This document shows, piece after piece, positions 48,198-60,599 of a DNA stretch of 64,000 nt. The translations under genes were made by a program, and so were the position numbers. Source of the DNA: Rutpela maculata (Eukaryota; Arthropoda; Insecta; Coleoptera; Cerambycidae); assembly GCA_936432065.2 (NCBI GenBank), contig OW386286.2:6813208-6877207 (forward strand). Direction: 5' to 3'. The notes below the pieces were generated by a model. It was given only the letters and a program-made list of their open reading frames with translations, was not told where the DNA came from and ran no database searches. Numbering within the stretch: position 1 is the first letter of the stretch; each line of letters begins with the position of its first letter.

Positions 48198-48560
48198 TTT
48201 AGTAAAATACATAGACAAGTGCATTTAACAAAAATACCAACAGTTAGAAACAAAAATGTACAAACAATTTCAAAGAAAATTCGAAAATTCCCAAGTATAC
48301 GTATTATTATAGGCATATGATCTAAAAACCGTAATGAAAATTAAATAAAGCTGACAAGGTGAGTACATCACAATCAATTAAAGCTATAACCGACGCCTTC
48401 AAATATTCAGGAACTGAATAAAAACAAAAGGATAGGAGGTAGCGTTTTATTTTGAATTTAAAGTTATTGTAGCTTAATTTTTTTTATATTCATGGGCAAT
48501 TTATTATTTTTATTTTATTTTTTAATTTTAATTGCCTTATTTGTATTAACGTAATGGCGA
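48198..48560. other. Unassigned sequence
   Basis: No feature recognised. The last part is A/T-rich and may be the tail of the 5S-like element on the minus strand. Confidence 0.35.
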
Positions 48561-48573
48561 AGTTTAGCTTAAC

Positions 48574-48660
48574 CAAAACGGCGAGATGAGATACGGTCAC
48601 CCATCCATGTTACGGACTCAACCGGCGTGCCTTAACTGCGCCGGTTGATGTCTCGCCACT
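48574..48660 (-). repeat. 5S-rRNA-like Pol III segment, structured (SINE-like)
   Basis: The minus strand has AGTTAAG (48631-48637) and GATGGGTGACC (48595-48605) with 32 bases from the start of one to the start of the other, the spacing of the A box and C box in eukaryotic 5S rRNA genes. The rest does not match 5S rRNA. The segment folds: GGCGAGA (48580) pairs with TCTCGCC (48651), and CAACCGGCG (48619) with CGCCGGTTG (48639). I infer a 5S-derived SINE head rather than a 5S gene. Confidence 0.45.
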
Positions 48661-48769
48661 GAAACCTCATTATAAAGTTTAGTGAGTTCAGTGCAGAAAC
48701 ACATCGAGTCTAAATCTTAGTTGCCTTAGACTATCTCCACATCTAGTGGGATAGTTGATAGATTCGATT

Positions 48770-49760
48770 ATAGGGAATAATTTGCTTTGTGAATTTCAAG
48801 TAATATATGGAAGATATATGTCATGAAGGAAGTTGTGAGATTTTATATTTCATAAACAAATGCTGACGAGGATCATTATACCCTGCATTAGCTAAATATC
48901 TTATGGCCTGTTTTTGTAGACGAAACATCTTGGTAGACTAATCAGGGTTACCCCACAAAAGCATGCCATATGACTCGTGCGAATGAAAAAGAGAATATGC
49001 TGTTAGAATAATTTGAGGACTCAAGAATTTTTCAAAACACCTTAACAAGTATAGTTGAGTTGATAATTTTTTACACAAGTTTCTTATCTATTCATTTTGA
49101 GGTTGCTCGGTGTAAACCATTGCTCCGCTCCGCCTTTTTCCCTGTTAAACATTTAATTTTTCAATTTTCTTATGAGATTCTAAAGCAGATGAATCATCAG
49201 CAAAGCCTATTATGCAATGTTCCGATAAGAAAAGTTTGAAAATATCGTTAAGGTAAATTATAAACAAAAGCGGGCCCAAAACTGTGGCACGCCACGTTTT
49301 ATAATTGTTGAGCGATTAGATAAAACACCATTTACTGAAACTCGCTGTGTTTTTCTTATATTACGTAAGTATGATTTAATGAAATTCAAGGGGCCTCTTA
49401 CTCTATAATAATTTAGTTTTTCCAGCAAAAGTTCATAAGAAACACAGTCGAAAGCCCTTGTGAGGTCACACGGTGTAAGTGCTGTGGACTTGACCCCCTC
49501 AAAGTCCTCACTATGCTTCGCATCACCCTGCTGACAGCTTGTACTGTTGAGCAGTTGCTATGAAAACCAAATTGACAATTGTCCAATACTTTGTTATTTT
49601 CAAAAAATGTTTGCAACCGAGATTTAAATTAAAATAGTTTTACCAAATATTGGGACTATTGAGATGAGGCGATAATTTTCAGCTCTATCTGGGTTCTCTT
49701 TTCATAAATATCAGGTCACCTTTGAAAATGTCCCGGAAGATATCCTGAGAGAAGCAAACA
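48770..49760 (-). pseudogene. LINE RT fingers to C-terminus
   Basis: On the minus strand the open frame at 49413-49616 reads FFENNKVLDNCQFGFHSNCS (RT2 region). A second frame near 49440 gives FDCVSYELLLEKLNYYRV (motif A), then SYLRNIRKTQRVSVNGV, a decayed GVPQ..GP block near 49290 and an 'ADD'-like site near 49200. Near 48950 comes the YGMLLWGN connection block with MFRLQKQAIR, and the C-terminus fades at about 48780. The full order from RT2 to the tail is there with many stops. It is a jockey-like LINE. Confidence 0.85.
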
Positions 49761-50519
49761 TTTTTTAATATACTAAGTGGGTTAATTAGAATATCCAAAG
49801 TTTCTTTAATAACTCTACTGTTTAATTTGTAAATATATTATGTAAATATCAAAGCAATTTGAATTTTTTAATTTACGTGTAGCTATACTGACCTCCACTT
49901 ATTAACTTATTTGAATGTCGAATGTCGAGTATTCAAAACAAAATTAAGAGGACTTTAATATCAATACAAAAATTTAACTTTTTCTTTATTAATATTAAAG
50001 TTCTTTCAATTTTGTTTTTTTTTTTTGTTTTAATTTATTGTATCAAAAATTTTGTGGAAAAATAATAATATTAAATCGAAATATTATTTCTCAATGCCTA
50101 TTATTGAGTATCAAAAACATTTGTATATAGTATAGTAGCAAATTCTAATCTAAGTTGAGGAATGGAGCAAAAAGAAGTAAAAAGTTAAGCTATCGTTAGT
50201 TCATTTATTTTCCGGCCCACCGACCGGAAGATCCTGCACATTTTAGATTTGACACAGGACCGCTACCGGCCAGTAATTCCATTAAATAATATTGTTTAAA
50301 TTTTTTCAAGTACCTTATTATACCTATACGTTATTAATTTAATAATATGCATACAAAAAGTCGAAATAGCTGATTTTTACGATTCAATGATACGTAGATG
50401 TTATGATTTTCATAAAATTTTAAATTTTGGCACTATCAGTTAAAATATCTCACGAAGTATGAATGTATTCCTTCTTAATGAATAAAGCTCACAAGAACTG
50501 GGATAACTTACTAAAACTT
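49761..50519. other. Unassigned, with an imperfect inverted repeat
   Basis: CAAAATTAAGAGGACTTTAATAT (split: starts 49939) is imperfectly mirrored near 49990-50015. No gene recognised. Confidence 0.35.
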
Positions 50520-52186
50520 TTTTCTTTTACAATAATAACAATAATAATAGTTTATTATGTTTATAAGACATAGGTACAGGAAAATTGAAAGAAGCAATAT
50601 CGAATGAAAAATAAGATATTGTAGGTAAAAGACATAGAATAACATAATATAGACAAAAACAATCGAATACAAAAAGGGTACACAAGGTGAGAACACACAG
50701 ATGAAAGTGAGTAAAATCTGCACACAGAAATTCTTCAAATTAATAAAACGCTTTCCCGAGCAGAAAACGTTTCACCGTTTCTTTAAATTTTTTACAGTGT
50801 GACTGTTTAATGTGGAGGGGTAATACATTAAAAAACCTTATTCCGTAGTAATTGATGCTGTTCCTGGATTTAGTTAACCTCAAATAGTCTAGCAAAATTG
50901 AGTTACACCTTCTTCTGGAGTAGGTATGTAATTGGCTGTGAATTGCATATTTGCTTCAATTTACTTTTAGATGTATTAGGCAATGAAGTAAGTACAAGGC
51001 AATGTAAGAATTTTAAGCTGAATAAATGCGTTTCTATAATTCAGAACACCAATCACCCTAACGGATTTTCTTTGCAATTAGAAAACAGAACTGGCAGGTG
51101 GGGCATGACCCGAAGCCAGAATTGCGTAAGAAATGGTGGTATGTATTAATCCACGGTAAGCAGTTATGAGAGTTTTTTTGTGAGACTTTGTAAGATAGAC
51201 TCCGTAATAGATATACACTTTTCGGAACTTTTTTACATACATGCCTTGTTTGAGGTTCCCACGTTAACTGTGAATCAAGGAAAACCTATAAATTTAAATT
51301 CATTACTAAAGGTAGAGTTGTCTATGCCATTTATATCTCTTACGCTAAATATTACTTTCTTAGTTGTAGGCTGATTTAAATATAACTGATTGGCCAGGAA
51401 CCATTTCTCAGCTTTTGACTGCGATATATTTACATTATTTATTAATTCGTTGATGTTATGAAAAAGATTTGAGATAGTGGTGTCGTCAGCAAATAGAGCA
51501 AAATGGCTGTCAGTCTTTGAACTAGGCAAATCATTAATATATAAAAAATAATATGGGGCCGATTATAGACCCCTGAGGCACACCATATTTTATAGGTAAC
51601 AAGGCCGGGCGTGTGCTTTGTTGGTAACGAATTGATGACGGTTGCTGAGGTAGGAGGCAATTAAGTTTTCGCAGTTTTTGTCAAATCCATAGAACTTTAG
51701 TTTATCTACTAAAATATCGTGGGACACACAGTCAAATGCTTTGGTAAGGTCCAAGAATTGCGAGTAAATGTATTACCCTTTTTCAAAACCAATTATTAAA
51801 CTTATCGAGATGAATACAAAGTCAAAGTCAAGTTTGGTTTTTTATATTATTTATCAATTTCCACATAGCCTTTTTAGGGATATTAGAGCAGTTAATAAAA
51901 TTATCGTGACTCTTTTAGCCTTATCCAAAGCATTTCTATAACTATACTTACAGTTCTTAACAAACTCTCTCAACTACTCAGATGGACTAACTTTATTAAT
52001 ATCTTGAAGTAAGTGAAGGTTCTCCCTTTTCTGCCTAAGGTCGTCATTAAACCAGTTTAGTTTATGAGAAGATGCTTTATTCGATAGTTTTGATTTTTTG
52101 ATTTTATGGAGAAACTACTTTCCACGGCCTGCAATACACTGAAAGAAATATTGAAGTTGGTTTGTCAAGGGAATATTCGTGTCTCT
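50520..52186 (-). pseudogene. LINE pre-RT to 3' tail
   Basis: A long minus-strand fragment. LNWFNDDLRQKRENLHLLQD lies near 52060 (pre-RT), then LREFVKNCKYSYRNALDKAK near 51935. FLDLTKAFDCVSHDILVDKL (motif A) is near 51720, SYLSNRHQFVTNK near 51640, and YGVPQGSIIGPILFFIYIN, in two frames, near 51560. The open frame 51275-51529 contains LFADDTT (motif C, about 51485). It ends in a 3' tail with ATT/ATA repeats at about 50530-50555. TE-U copy 2 starts directly at its 5' side. Stops and shifts make it dead, but it is one of the better kept LINEs here. Confidence 0.87.
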
Positions 52187-52319
52187 AATAATCACTATTT
52201 TACAGCCTACATGTATTGGAAGTGAAAATAGCAAATTCTTAGTAACTTCATCATGCTAAATAACAATATAAAAAGTTCAAGTTGGCTCTGGTTTTCCCAA
52301 TACAAGTAACGCAGGTATA

Positions 52320-52470
52320 GGGGTCTACAGACGATCCAGCTGCTGGGACCAGACATTGTCGGTCCGCTTTGAAGATAATCGGAATTCCAGCGGACTAGTT
52401 CACTTTTACGAATGAGTTCAAAGCATGCCGACAAGGCTGGCTCCCTGCCGCTGGATCGTGTGTAGACCCC
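52320..52470. repeat. Long hairpin in the 5' region of TE-U copy 2
   Basis: The ends GGGGTCTACAGACGATCCAG and its mirror at 52451-52470, with mirrored inner blocks TTCAAAGC/GCTTTGAA and TTGTCGG/CCGACAA, make arms of about 70 bases. It is conserved in position and sequence with 28516-28653. Confidence 0.75.
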
Positions 52471-52636
52471 TTATAAACCCTAGTTTATGGGCGGTCCTAT
52501 CACAAATAACAGGTAGAATTAGAATTCTGCGAAAAATAGACATACTAACTACCCACCTCTTTATTTGTCACTAAAATTAGTACCTTGTGCATGATAAGCG
52601 TTCATTTTCGAAAGTACATAATGCTATTTTGAAAAT

Positions 52637-54193
52637 ATGCCACGAGATTGTGTAAATACACCTAACAACTTTTGTTATATTTGTGGCGAAGTGACTTTTG
52701 CGCATCAAAAACGTAATTTTACTCGCAAAATTAAGAAGGCTTACCAGTTGTATTTTGGTTGTACAATTGGAGATGAAGACAAAAAATGGGCACCTCATAT
52801 ATGTTGCAGCAATTGTGCGAACAATTTTTGCAGTTGGCTAAGTGGAAGAGGACGTTCAATGGCTTTTGCTGTGCCCATGATCTGGCGAGAACCTACAGAT
52901 CATGTTACCGATTGTTGTTTTTGCGTGATACCTCCTATTAAACAAGAAAAAAAGGATGGTAATACGATACCCCAATTTACCATTTGCCATTCGCCCGGTT
53001 CTCCATAGTGATGAACTATCTCTTCCTAATCCACCTCAAGAATACAGCCTTGATTCTGACTAAGAATCGAATGATAATGTAGATGATGACTTAGTCCAGC
53101 CATCAACATCACAAGATCCCGATTTCTCTGCCGAAGTGTCCGGTGGTGAACCACACAAAATTAATCAACGCGAATTAAGTGATCTTATAAGATCTGTCCA
53201 AGGCAAAAGCGGAGATTTTGGTATCTCGATTACAACAATGGAATTTACTACAAGAAAATGTTAAAGTTTCCATGTATCGAAGTCGTCAAAAAGATCTTAT
53301 ACCTTTTTTCGAAATGGAAAATGACTTGGTTGCCTGCAAGGACATTGACGGTTTAATGAGTGCTTTACACATTCCCCATGATCCTAGTGACTGGAGACTT
53401 TTTATTGACGCCTCGAAACTTAGTCTAAAAGCTGTGCTACTCCACAATGGAAATAAATTACCATCAATTCCAATCGCCCGTGCTGTCCACATGAAGGAAA
53501 ATTACAGTAACATGAATGTATTGCTACAAACTATAGAATATAACAAGTATAAGTGGCAGATTTGTACAGACTTAAAAGTGATAGCTATCTTAATTGGTAT
53601 TCAGCAAGAGTATACCAAATATTGCTGTTTTCTTTGTGAGTGGGACAGTCGAGCGAGATTAGAACATTACAAAAGAAAAATTTAGCCGCCAAGACTGGGT
53701 TTTGAACCAGGAAAAAAAATGTTGCTAACATTCCATTAGTTGATTCACAAAAGGTAATACTGCCACCACTCCACATAAAACTGGGGTTATGAAAAACTTG
53801 GTAAAAGCTATGGACAAAGAAGGACAACATTCTAGAAGGTAATGAAAAAGCCGCTGGAATTCCTTTAAAATGGTAGCAACACACTTTCTCGGTAACAAAA
53901 GAGCAGAAAACTATGGAGACCTTGTTGGGAATCTTCTTTCTTGCTACCAGAAATTAGGATGCAATATATCATTAAAAGTCCACTTTCTACATTCACACCT
54001 AGATTACCTCCCAGAAAACTGTGGTGCAGTAAGTGATGAGCATGGAGAGAGATTCCACCAGGATATTCAAAATATGGAAAAAAGATATCAGGGCAAATGG
54101 CAGATGTTGGCAGACTACTGTTGGACATGTGTACGAGATGCTCCAGAAGTAACTTATAAGAGACGGGCTAAGAAGCGCAAGAAGAATGATTAA
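52637..54193 (+). pseudogene. TE-U protein, broken second copy
   Basis: It starts at the ATG at 52637 (MPRDCVNTPNNF). The Cys/His-rich N-terminus (FCYICGE, APHICCSNC, CCFC) is open to about 52980, where a frameshift ends the frame. A stop stands where the other copy has a Glu/Asp run (near 53061). The middle is open at 53218-53685 and includes LFIDASKLSLKAVLLHNG, VHMKENYSNM and FLCEWDSRARLEHY. A deletion of about 130 bp lies near 53830, and the C-terminal block 53870-54193 has VSDEHGERFHQDI and ends in a Lys/Arg run. Because the two copies carry different lesions, each decayed independently. Function is unknown; zinc binding by the N-terminus is likely. Confidence 0.82.
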
Positions 54194-54490
54194 TTAATTT
54201 TCTGATTAAAGGGCTTATATTCTAATTAAATATATAGTATATAACATGTATTTGAAATATTATCAAAATGGCAAATATTTTTTCGCATAATGTAATTAAT
54301 TGCTTTTTTATTCAAATTATACCATAATATGTGAGTTAGGTCAGTTATTACAATTTTTAGAGCCAACAAATTTTTTTATGACTATGTTAGACGTAGCTCG
54401 GACCAAAACAATGCAAATAAGTGGTTTTGGTTAACGATACAAAATAAAAGTTAAAATTTTTAGGTGTGTGATAATCATCCAGTTTACAGT

Positions 54491-55870
54491 AGATAAAGAC
54501 TCATGTAGATCAAACTAACCTTTATCTGTAATGGAACTGTAAATTGTTCTTTCAGGTATGTTATTTAATTTATTTGTGTTAAAACTCAACACTAAACCCA
54601 AATGGTTCGAAATATTAAGCCAGATACTTGGAGAGGCCCTGGTAAAATAGATATAATGCAATATTCAATATAAAAAAAAATAAGTAAATAACCATTTTTT
54701 CTGTATACTGTTGATGTAAGTATGAGTAATAACAGATCTCCCTTACAAGGCGTTCGTGATGAATTTAGGACACCATTTTGAAAACTAGTGACATTTAGAA
54801 ATGATGATATGATGTCATTCGTAGTGTGAACGGATAAAGTTGTATATAGAAAAAAATGTTAATTTGGAGTTACAAAATTTTAAAATGTGGTATACTAATG
54901 ACATGCGGGATGTTACATGTCTGCGATGTCACCGGTTACACAAATATCCTTGTATTAGTAATGCTAGGTCAAATAGAAATAGTATGACTAGTGCGTGAAT
55001 CGAAAATTGACATTATATTCATAAACGGCTACTGTTTTATAAACAAGGGTTCTTAGGACGTCCCTGTCTCACATTTGTTCAGCTTAAAGCAGTTTTCTTG
55101 CGCCAGTTAATCTCTTGACTCCGGATTGAAATTGCATCAGATAACCCAAAGCGAGGTGCTGGCCGTCCGAGAGACACTAAACTTGGTTAACCGAACTTGG
55201 TTTCTTTGTAGTAGGTTATTTTCTATCTAAAAAATATTTTCTTTACTCAGCAAATTATAGATAACCTTATTTACTGTGACCAACTTATCTTGTGTTTTAT
55301 CTATCTGGTACACTTGGTTTCGATTGAAACCTGGCACACAAATTTTATAATAATTTACTTATTATGTACAGGATGTCCCCGGATTGCATTACCTATACCA
55401 CAAATGGGCCTAAATTTTCATTTGAACAAAAAATCACCCTATAAAAGATTTTGTTTGTCAAAAAAATACAATTTGTGTTAAGAAAATTTATTTTCTTTAT
55501 ACAGGGCGCCCAAATTTTGAAAAACATGAATTTTACCCAAGAGTTTTTCATTTTTAATGAAAATTTTCATTTGAAAAAGTTGTTTATAATTATTTTATAT
55601 AATATAATTTTTTTTTGTCATTCTTAAGCCAAAATTTAAATTAATTCTTGTTTAAATCGATTTTTTTTAATGTCTCGGTTTCTTTATCTACCTATACGAA
55701 ATTATTTATTTAAATGTTACGATATTTCCTATCGAAATGCGATTAAATTGTTTCAATTGATTGTGTTTCTGATCAAATTCTAATAGACAAATTAAAATTT
55801 TATAAATTTGACATAATCAACTGCAACTTAATATAATCATTTCTAAAGCATAGACAGCAGTACATAAGCA
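54491..55870. other. Unassigned, with a mariner-like end
   Basis: TACAGGATGTCCCCGG at about 55367 and TACAGGGCGCCC at about 55501 look like Tc1/mariner ends, but neither has a mirrored partner that I can find. No gene recognised. Confidence 0.35.
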
Positions 55871-55879
55871 TAAGTAATA

Positions 55880-56095
55880 CTAACTCGACATCCCAGTACA
55901 TAAAGAGCGGAGTGCCACAAGGATCGGTCTTAGGACCAACCCTATTTTTAATTTACGTAAATGACCTAAGTAACGGCTTATTACTCGCTAATAGTGTGCC
56001 ATATGACTCATGGTCTGATAAACTGGGCCCATGCCCCGGAAGCTAACAGAATTTTCGGGTTACAAAGGAAAAGTATCCTACTGTTAATATTAGTT
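55880..56095 (+). pseudogene. LINE RT fragment with internal deletion
   Basis: The plus strand reads SGVPQGSVLGPTLFLIYVND (about 55910) and then, from 56005 in another frame, NWAHAPEANRIFGLQRKSI. The first is the RT motif B region, the second the 'WG...NRIF.LQ' connection region. About 300 codons that should separate them are missing, including the ADD box. Confidence 0.78.
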
Positions 56096-56139
56096 AATAT
56101 CCGTTTCCCTCAGCCACCCCTCTATCTCCTGCTAGGGGT

Positions 56140-56365
56140 GGTAGAGGGAAACTGACATGACAGATTTTTTTTGTCCAAAATTGACTTCAGCGCATCAAAA
56201 TACTTCAGGAAAGTTACATCAGAACCTTAGGACAAGATTTTTTTTTGCCCTATATAGGGGAGAGAAAAACTGACACGATAGAATTTTTTTGTACAAATTT
56301 GGCTTCAGCGCTTCAAAATACTTCAGAGAAGTTGGATCAGAACCTTAGGACAAGACCTTTTTTTT
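56140..56365 (+). repeat. Tandem duplication of a ~115-bp unit
   Basis: Unit 1 (about 56143-56250) and unit 2 (about 56265-56362) share CTTCAGCGC, CAAAATACTTCAG and TCAGAACCTTAGGACAAGA, each ending in a T run. The divergence is about 15 percent by eye. Confidence 0.8.
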
Positions 56366-57737
56366 GTAGACCTGTGTAATGTCTCTACATTATATAAGCA
56401 AGAAATTCCTTGCAGGAATTATTCATGGATTATACGACCAAATTGACCGTTTTACACCTCATTTTATGTAATTAGTCGGAAGAAAGGAGATAGTTTCATG
56501 TGGTTCTGAGTACAAGAGTGCAATTTTGTTACAACAATTACCTGAACTGTTTGACATTGACATTAATTTCTAATTTAATTTTTTGTTTTATCGCATTTTA
56601 TTACACAATTTTCATACTTTTAATTCTTCAATTACCTGTAATGTTCTAAATTTTCATTTTATTTAATTTATGGAACATGGTTATTTAATATGAATAATAT
56701 TTTACTTCTTATCGGCTCATCTCTCAAAAAAGGAAGTAAATCTGTCCTTCTGTACAACAAAATCTTTCAGGTTGATGGTACTAGTACATAAATAATAAGA
56801 TAAAAAAATAATCCATTTTTTAAAAGTAATTAAGATGTTAATTTAACCCTACCGTAACTCTACAATGAGATACTCATGTCTGAAAAAATATATTTAATTG
56901 CACTTATCACAAATTTCTATTCTGTACATGTACACTCTATAAAAAGCTATATATTTCTCAGTTATATCTCATGTTGTCTGGCTATCGCATTCTTTCTCTC
57001 CATTTAGACCCTCGTCTTGTTACATATTTCATTGTCCCCTTACCGTCATTCGTTTTCCTATCTTACTGGATATTTAGTTATATTTTGTTTCAAATTTCTT
57101 TTCTTTAAATATTAAGAATGGAAGTTTTACTAAAGCAAACATGTTAAACGTTTGTTTATAATTTAACTGGCACTGGTAGTAATGATTGTTTTACTGTATT
57201 TTTATTTAGTTTTATAGAAAATAATTCATTTTGCAAATATTTATGTACCAAAGCGTAGAAGGGCCATCATGCCAATCATATTTTTCCCTAATTCGAAATT
57301 CACAGTTTTAAGTCGGAAATCACAATTGAACTTAGTGTGTTGAGGATTTTGCAGAGTGAGAGGGAAATATGCGTTTATTTTCAGTTCATTGTAAATATCT
57401 AAAAAATCATAAATGGTATAATCTTTAAAATAATTTCCGGTATTGCATTGATCTAAGGAATACCACCATATACAGATTTTATCATAAATTTTGTAAATAG
57501 TTTGTGGAGATTATCCAAAAGAATGACTATAAAGTGTAAACAGGCGATGCGCGACGCAGAGTGGTCCCAAACTGAGTTTTTTGGTTCTAAAATGGCTAGA
57601 GAGCGCAAATCTTATCGGAAATGAACAATTTTTTTTTAAATTAAATTCCAACAAATCCTCCGAGCCCAAATTTTGAAAAAATAATTCCTTTTTTATTATA
57701 TTAAGTTAAAGGCAAAAAAAATTGTAATGTAATGTAA
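56366..57737. other. Unassigned AT-rich sequence
   Basis: No gene, RNA or repeat structure recognised. Confidence 0.4.
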
Positions 57738-59370
57738 CACGGTGTGCTACAACCAAATTTAAATCAAAGTTGGTACCACTCCGATTTTTTTTACACATTC
57801 CTGGATATATATAGAACCAATTTCTACGATATTTAAAATCGTTCATTGCAGAATTTTTTTTTACAAGTATTTTACTAAGCCAGAATTGTCAGATTGTTTC
57901 ACCTTTAACTTGAGTGCTAATGAATAGATTTTGATGAAACCTTGTGCAACATGTTTGTAATGACGTTAATAAAAAATTTTAAAAAAAATAGAGTAGGAAA
58001 TAATCGGAAGGGTTAGAAAGCACTTCTTTAATCCCGGGTTCTGTAACTTGTAGAATCACCTTTTCTGGCCCAAATAAGATGTTTTTACTCTTGTGAATTT
58101 TTCGAGATATGGCCACTAGAAAATTCCTAAAAATAGGGGAGGGGAAATGTAAAAGTTGTAAAAAGAAATCTGAAAAATTCTGGTGAATGTATCATCGAAA
58201 TACAAGACTTTTTTTTATTTGCAACTTTTCTGTAAAGTGCGTTTTCACCGAGTTTTTCCGAAAAAACATGAAAAACTACCTCTCTCTTTGTCATTGTAGC
58301 GCTTTAAAAATATGTCATTTAAAAATTTGAAAAAAGACGTATGCATTAGGGCCTTCTAAACATTTTTTGTCTCTTGAATTTTTTTTGTAACTTGCTAATT
58401 TTCCGAGTTACAGGCAGTTTTTTACGATAAATAATGTACTACATTTTTTTTCATTTTTAATTTAAAAATTATATTGAACCTTTAAAAATGGCATAACGTT
58501 TCATATTTTTTTTGTAATAATACATATAAATCACGCTAATTTTTCGAATTTTCTTGTATTAATGTGCAAAAAATGTAGTACATTATTTATTGTGAAAAAA
58601 CTGCCGGTAACTCGGAAAATTAGCAAGTTAAAAAATTCCAAGAAACAAAAAATGTTGAGATAGCCTCAATGTATACGTCTGATTTTTTAAAAATGTTTAA
58701 ATTACATATTTTTAAAACGCTACAATCTCAAATATAGGGGTATTTTACATTTCCCCTCCCCCATTTTTAGGAATTTTTGAGTGACCATATCTCGAAAAAT
58801 TTGCATTTTTCGAAAAAATTTACAAGAGTAAAAACATCTAGATCGACCCAGGATGCAATAGCAAATTTAACTTCAAAAGCTTATAAAGCTGTAAATGATG
58901 GTGACCCGTCATTATGCATCTTCGTCGATCTAGCCAAGGCATTTACTGTGAGTAATCCAGATTTATTGGATACGTTGGAGAATATTGGTTTCCGAGGTAA
59001 AGCTTTAAGTTTGATGGAAAGTTATTTAACAGATAGAAAGCAATGTGTGCAAATCCAAGATGTTAAGAGTGAGTAGCATCCAAGCTGTATCCTATGGAGT
59101 ACCCCAAGGCACAGTACTAGGTCCAATTTTGTTTACAATATATGTCAACGATCTGTTTAACATCCCATCTGAAGGTGATATAATTAGCTTCGCTGATGAC
59201 ACAGCTATTTTCTATAAAGACGTATCATGGGGCCAAATTGAAAACCAAAGCTGAGAATGACTTTAAACAATTATCAACTTTTTCAACAGCAAATTATTGA
59301 CTATAAACTTTAATAAGACCCATTTTCTAGCTTTTACGTCACTTGCCCGAAACCTCCCCAATTATAGTGC

Positions 59371-59377
59371 TTTAACC
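59371..59377 (+). repeat. Target-site duplication TTTAACC (left)
   Basis: TTTAACC at 59371-59377 recurs at 61314-61320, either side of the P-like element. Confidence 0.9.
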
Positions 59378-59988
59378 CGTGGCCTACGTAAATGATTCCA
59401 TCAGGCCACCGCATTAAATTTAATGGCGGCCGTCGGAGTCCTAGCATTACGGTACATACCGAAACCTTTAACGCTTTCTTGAACGTTTCTAATAAAATTA
59501 TATGAATAAAAAATGTAAATGTATGCTTAAAAATGATTTACTTTATATAATTAATAATAAAATATATTATAAAAACACAAATAGTTTTCTAAAAATAAAT
59601 AAATAAATAAACAATTTGTAAATGATTACCCATCAGTATTATACTATAAAATTAAATATATCTATAAAACTAAAATACACACTTGATTGATTATTGATTC
59701 AAAATAAAATAAACACTTTTAATAATAGTTAAAACAAAACAAAAAATAATTATTTCTTTAAACTCTAACAGCAATAAATTGTGGGTAACAAAAATTTAAA
59801 ATGCCTCTATAATAATAAGTCACAACAGTTATTGTTATAAATATTAAAAGATCAGTACATACACAAGTATGTACAACATATTTATTTTAAATTTAATTCC
59901 CATTACAGAGATTACAACTTATCAACTTTTCTTTTTTTATCACAGTTTATTTTAATCTCTTTATTGCTAGCATTTTTTTTTCGGTAAT

Positions 59989-60347
59989 TGTTAAGAACAC
60001 CGACTTCTGGAATTTTTTCAATTTTTTTGCATAAATGTGTTCACAGATGTTATATAAACGTTTCTGATAGTTGAAATGTTCCGCTTATTTTGGAAAACTA
60101 CCCCCTACAATATTGGTATTTTTAATAAAAAAAAATATCGTCCTTACCCTAAATAAAATTATTTAGAGGACAATACACCTACTTACTACGTCCGATATTT
60201 CGCATTTTTCGATACTACCCCCATTGTAGGGGGTAGTTTTCCAAAATAAGCACAACATTTCAACTATCAGAAACGATTACTATAACGTCTGTGAACACAT
60301 CTATGCAAAAAAATTGGAGAAATTCAAGAAGTCGGCGTTCTTAACAA
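59989..60347. repeat. 359-bp palindrome inside the P-like element
   Basis: The arms start TTGTTAAGAACACCGACTTC (59989) and mirror to 60347, including an 'AACTACCCCCTACAAT' block near the centre. TTAA stands at both edges (59991-59994, 60341-60344), but the mirror continues past it, so a TTAA target duplication is not proven. Confidence 0.75.
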
Positions 60348-60599
60348 GGACCTTTTTTTCTTATTACACCTCATTTGTTTTTCTTCCCTTATATGATTTT
60401 TTGTCACTTCAGAATAATTGTTCAACAATATATTAGAAAAGTATGTCAAACAAATACGAATTAGTTGCAGTCTTTGCATATCACAACTATCGCAGGTTTC
60501 TGTCTATTTCGTTTCTAATATATTTTTTTTTTGGACTTTGGTTTAGAAAGTCATTTTCAATCTTTCAGATATCAAACTCTGGATTTGGGTCGTTCATTA

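Larger units (their letters stand above)
52187..54490 (+). mobile_element. Unclassified transposon TE-U, copy 2
   Basis: The uninterrupted plus-strand partner of 25690-28803, about 2.3 kb. It shows the order of the family: 'ACAGCCTACATGTA' block, long hairpin (52320-52470), ORF start at 52637, ORF end near 54193, and an AT-rich 3' region to GGTGTGTGATAATCATCC (54460). It lacks about 130 bp in the coding region relative to copy 1, but has the empty site for HINE C. It sits at the 5' edge of the LINE at 50520-52186. Confidence 0.75.

Noticed and set aside
48574..48660. A true 5S rRNA gene
   Set aside because: Only the A-box and C-box regions match; the 5' half and 3' end of 5S rRNA are missing.
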